Assembly: GCF_003097615.1 (NCBI RefSeq)
Contig: NZ_QCZG01000012.1
Location: forward strand, 1-64,000
Direction of reading: 5' to 3'
Length of the DNA stretch: 64,000 nt
Source: Pueribacillus theae
GTDB lineage: Bacteria; Bacillota; Bacilli; Bacillales; UBA6769
The position numbers and the translations under genes were made by a program. The notes below the pieces were generated by a model. The model was not told the DNA's origin. It did no database searches and worked only from the letters and a program-made list of their open reading frames with translations. Shown piece after piece: positions 62,348 to 64,000 of this stretch (within the stretch, counting starts at the first letter, position 1; each line of letters begins with the position of its first letter).

Positions 62348-62925
62348 CGTTATCGGTCCAGTTTCTTACGATGGTATCCATGATTTTAATGGGCGTCTGG
62401 ATAGGTGCGGCAGTTGATACGTATGGCCGCTTTATGCACCCGAACCGTTGGACGTGGGTGCTGTTTTTCTGTGATATTTTATTTTGGGTTGTCCAAGGGT
62501 TGCTCATTTTCACCGTATTATTGTATGTCAATGAAGGGGATATCCGCTTTTATATCTTTGTCGCTCTTTTTTGTGGGTTTGCCGCTTACCGAGCCCTTTT
62601 TCAGTCGTTTTATAACAAACTTTTAAATGCTTTTATCCGGTTCGGGAACTACATGATCCGGGTGGCTTTAAATCTATCCAATGTATTTATTGTAAAACCG
62701 ATAAGAGGAACGACAAAATTACTTTTCATGTTGATTACGTTTATTGGAAGTACGATCATTGCTATTTTCTTATTCATTTTTAAAATTTTAATGATCCCTT
62801 TAAATGGGATACAGAAGATGATTTGGCGATTTCTTCCTAAATCTTTTAAAAATCTTGTGAAAAGGGTAGCAGGATTGTTAAAAATCATGCAGAATAAGAT
62901 TAAAAAGTGGTTTGGACGGATTTAG
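62344..62925 (+). CDS. yabQ: Spore cortex membrane protein YabQ
   Basis: The 193-aa membrane protein has about five hydrophobic spans in its first 150 residues (LTMVSMILMGVWIGAAVDTY, LFFCDILFWVVQGLLIFTVL) and a basic C-terminus (KKWFGRI). YabQ localises to the outer forespore membrane and is required for cortex formation. It is translationally coupled to yabP. Confidence 0.92.
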   Translation: MTLSVQFLTMVSMILMGVWIGAAVDTYGRFMHPNRWTWVLFFCDILFWVVQGLLIFTVLLYVNEGDIRFYIFVALFCGFAAYRALFQSFYNKLLNAFIRFGNYMIRVALNLSNVFIVKPIRGTTKLLFMLITFIGSTIIAIFLFIFKILMIPLNGIQKMIWRFLPKSFKNLVKRVAGLLKIMQNKIKKWFGRI

Positions 62926-62935
62926 GAGGTTTTCT

Positions 62936-63316
62936 ATGAGTCGTGCTAGGAGGAGACTTCAAGAAACGACGTCGCGCTATATGCAGGAGCGTGAAGTCTA
63001 TGACAAAATTCAAAAACGCAGGCAAAGGGGCCTTTATCGCCGGTTGGCAGTATACGGTATGTTAACATTTATTCTTGCAGGCACGTTTTTCTCCATCTTT
63101 TTCTCGCAAAACAAACTGTTAAATGAAAAGCTGGAAGAAAAAGAAGCGGTGGAGCAGGAATTGAAAAAAGTAAACGCGGAACAAATCGATTTGAGGGAAG
63201 AAATTAAAAAATTGAATGACTATGAATATGTCGGCGAAATTGCAAGAAGGGATTTCTTTTTTTCAAAAAAAGGAGAGACCATTTTTAAATTGCCCCCTGA
63301 GTCTGAGACAAATTGA
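62936..63316 (+). CDS. divIC: Cell-division protein DivIC
   Basis: DivIC (FtsB-like) acts with FtsL and DivIB at the septum. The 126-aa protein has a basic cytoplasmic tail, one membrane span at about residues 42-62 (LAVYGMLTFILAGTFFSIFF) and an external coiled coil (LLNEKLEEKEAVEQELKKVN). The ATG at 62936 follows TAGGAGG and gives the family length (125 in B. subtilis). Confidence 0.94.
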   Translation: MSRARRRLQETTSRYMQEREVYDKIQKRRQRGLYRRLAVYGMLTFILAGTFFSIFFSQNKLLNEKLEEKEAVEQELKKVNAEQIDLREEIKKLNDYEYVGEIARRDFFFSKKGETIFKLPPESETN

Positions 63317-63382
63317 CACAATGTTTTTAACAAGAGTATAATAAGAAAAATGTTTATTTTTTTAAGGAGGATCATTTTTTTC

Positions 63383-63820
63383 ATGTCAATTGAAGTAGGC
63401 AGCAAGCTGCAAGGTAAAGTTACTGGGATCACAAATTTTGGAGCATTTGTTGAGCTGCCAAATGGAAAAACAGGCCTTGTCCACATTAGTGAAGTCGCTC
63501 ACAATTATGTTAAGGACATTCATGAGCATTTGAAAGTTGGCGAGCAAGTTGAAGTGAAAGTCGTTCAAGTTGAAAGTGATGGCAAAATTGGCTTGTCGAT
63601 AAAAAAGGCGACAGAGCGACCGGAAAATGATGGGTATAAAAGAGGCCCAAAACCTGGTGGCTTTCGAAAAGGCGGAAAGTCATTTAGAGGTTCTCCTGTA
63701 CAATTCGCTACTTTCGAGGATAAACTAAGCCGATTTTTGAAAGACAGCGAAGAGCGGCTCTCGACGCTTAAACGCCAAACGGATTCCAAGCGAGGTGGAC
63801 GAGGGTCTAGAAGATCATAA
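63383..63820 (+). CDS. yabR: S1-domain RNA-binding protein YabR
   Basis: The 145-aa protein has one S1 RNA-binding domain (residues 5-75; GKVTGITNFGAFVELPNGKT, GLVHISEVAHNYVKDIHEHL) and a basic, glycine- and arginine-rich tail ending SKRGGRGSRRS. The ATG at 63383 gives the conserved MSIEVGSKLQG; AAGGAGG lies about 14 bases upstream, a little far. Confidence 0.93.
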   Translation: MSIEVGSKLQGKVTGITNFGAFVELPNGKTGLVHISEVAHNYVKDIHEHLKVGEQVEVKVVQVESDGKIGLSIKKATERPENDGYKRGPKPGGFRKGGKSFRGSPVQFATFEDKLSRFLKDSEERLSTLKRQTDSKRGGRGSRRS

Positions 63821-63849
63821 GCTTGCTGTTGAATTGATATATACATGGT

Positions 63850-63883
63850 GAAAAAAGCACCGGGGGATCGGTGCTTTTTTTGC
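63850..63883 (+). terminator. Intrinsic terminator after yabR
   Basis: AAAGCACCG and CGGTGCTTT form a stem with a short GGGGAT loop, followed by a T run. Confidence 0.8.
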
Positions 63884-63963
63884 TGTGTTAAAGCGTTCCG
63901 GTTCATTTTGGCCTCAACAATAATCGCTAAATTAAATGATGATTTAAAATATGAAAATATTAT

Positions 63964-63993
63964 TTGACAAAAATCTTTATCTTTTGTTACAAT
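63964..63993 (+). promoter_or_regulatory. Sigma-A type promoter at the right edge
   Basis: TTGACA (63964-63969), an 18-base spacer and TACAAT (63988-63993) point out of the window. In B. subtilis tRNA genes and spoIIE follow yabR, so this may drive tRNAs; the target lies outside the sequence. Confidence 0.6.
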
Positions 63994-64000
63994 CAAATTC

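Overview
The window is chromosomal DNA from a spore-forming Firmicute of the Bacillaceae, reading away from the replication origin. The evidence is gene order and content: dnaN-yaaA-recF-remB-gyrB-gyrA at the left edge, then guaB, dacA, pdxS, serS, dnaX-ebfC-recR, and the whole tmk-to-yabR stretch in Bacillus subtilis order. Sporulation genes are spread through it: bofA, csfB, yabG, sspF, spoVG, fin, spoVT, yabP and yabQ.

Layout. Positions 1-8,650 hold the replication and topology block (dnaN, yaaA, recF, remB, gyrB, gyrA) and the convergent yaaC. Positions 8,700-14,400 hold guaB, dacA, pdxS and serS; serS is preceded by a T-box leader with a serine specifier, and pdxT, the usual partner of pdxS, is absent here. 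Positions 14,400-14,700 hold tRNA-Ser(UGA) and tRNA-Arg(CCU). Positions 14,651-23,295 are an integrated mobile element of about 8.6 kb, inserted in the 3' half of tRNA-Arg and flanked by a 21-bp direct repeat. Positions 23,300-27,300 hold a small membrane protein, an orphan betaine-binding lipoprotein, a LysM-GH18 spore hydrolase, tadA, tRNA-Ser(CGA) and the SRP RNA. Positions 27,300-38,800 hold dnaX to abrB (clamp loader, recombination, thymidylate kinase, RicT, YabA, rRNA methylation). Positions 38,800-64,000 hold metG, tatD, yabE, rnmV-ksgA, yabG, veg, sspF, ispE, purR-ridA-spoVG-glmU-prs-ctc-pth, fin-mfd, spoVT, yabM, a broken yabN, rqcP, yabPQ-divIC and yabR.

The mobile element is the main accessory region. 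It encodes a tyrosine integrase, a repressor facing a Cro-like protein across an operator region, an Xis/AlpA-type protein, a CHC2 zinc-finger primase fragment, a DUF3987-type primase/helicase, an ERCC4-fold nuclease, six small unknown proteins and a zinc-ribbon protein. I see no terminase, capsid, tail or conjugation gene, so it resembles a phage-satellite-type or other self-replicating island rather than a complete prophage. Three repeat sets support this: TGGGGACA arm-type repeats at both ends, TTGCA iteron-like repeats in a 200-bp gap, and TTCTAGGAATA repeats in the 3' end of the DUF3987 gene.

Other points of note are a split and shortened yabN, two dispersed palindromic repeat families, and a terminator-containing leader before metG that is not a T-box. 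All functional names come from recognising protein sequence and gene order by eye; no database search was run.
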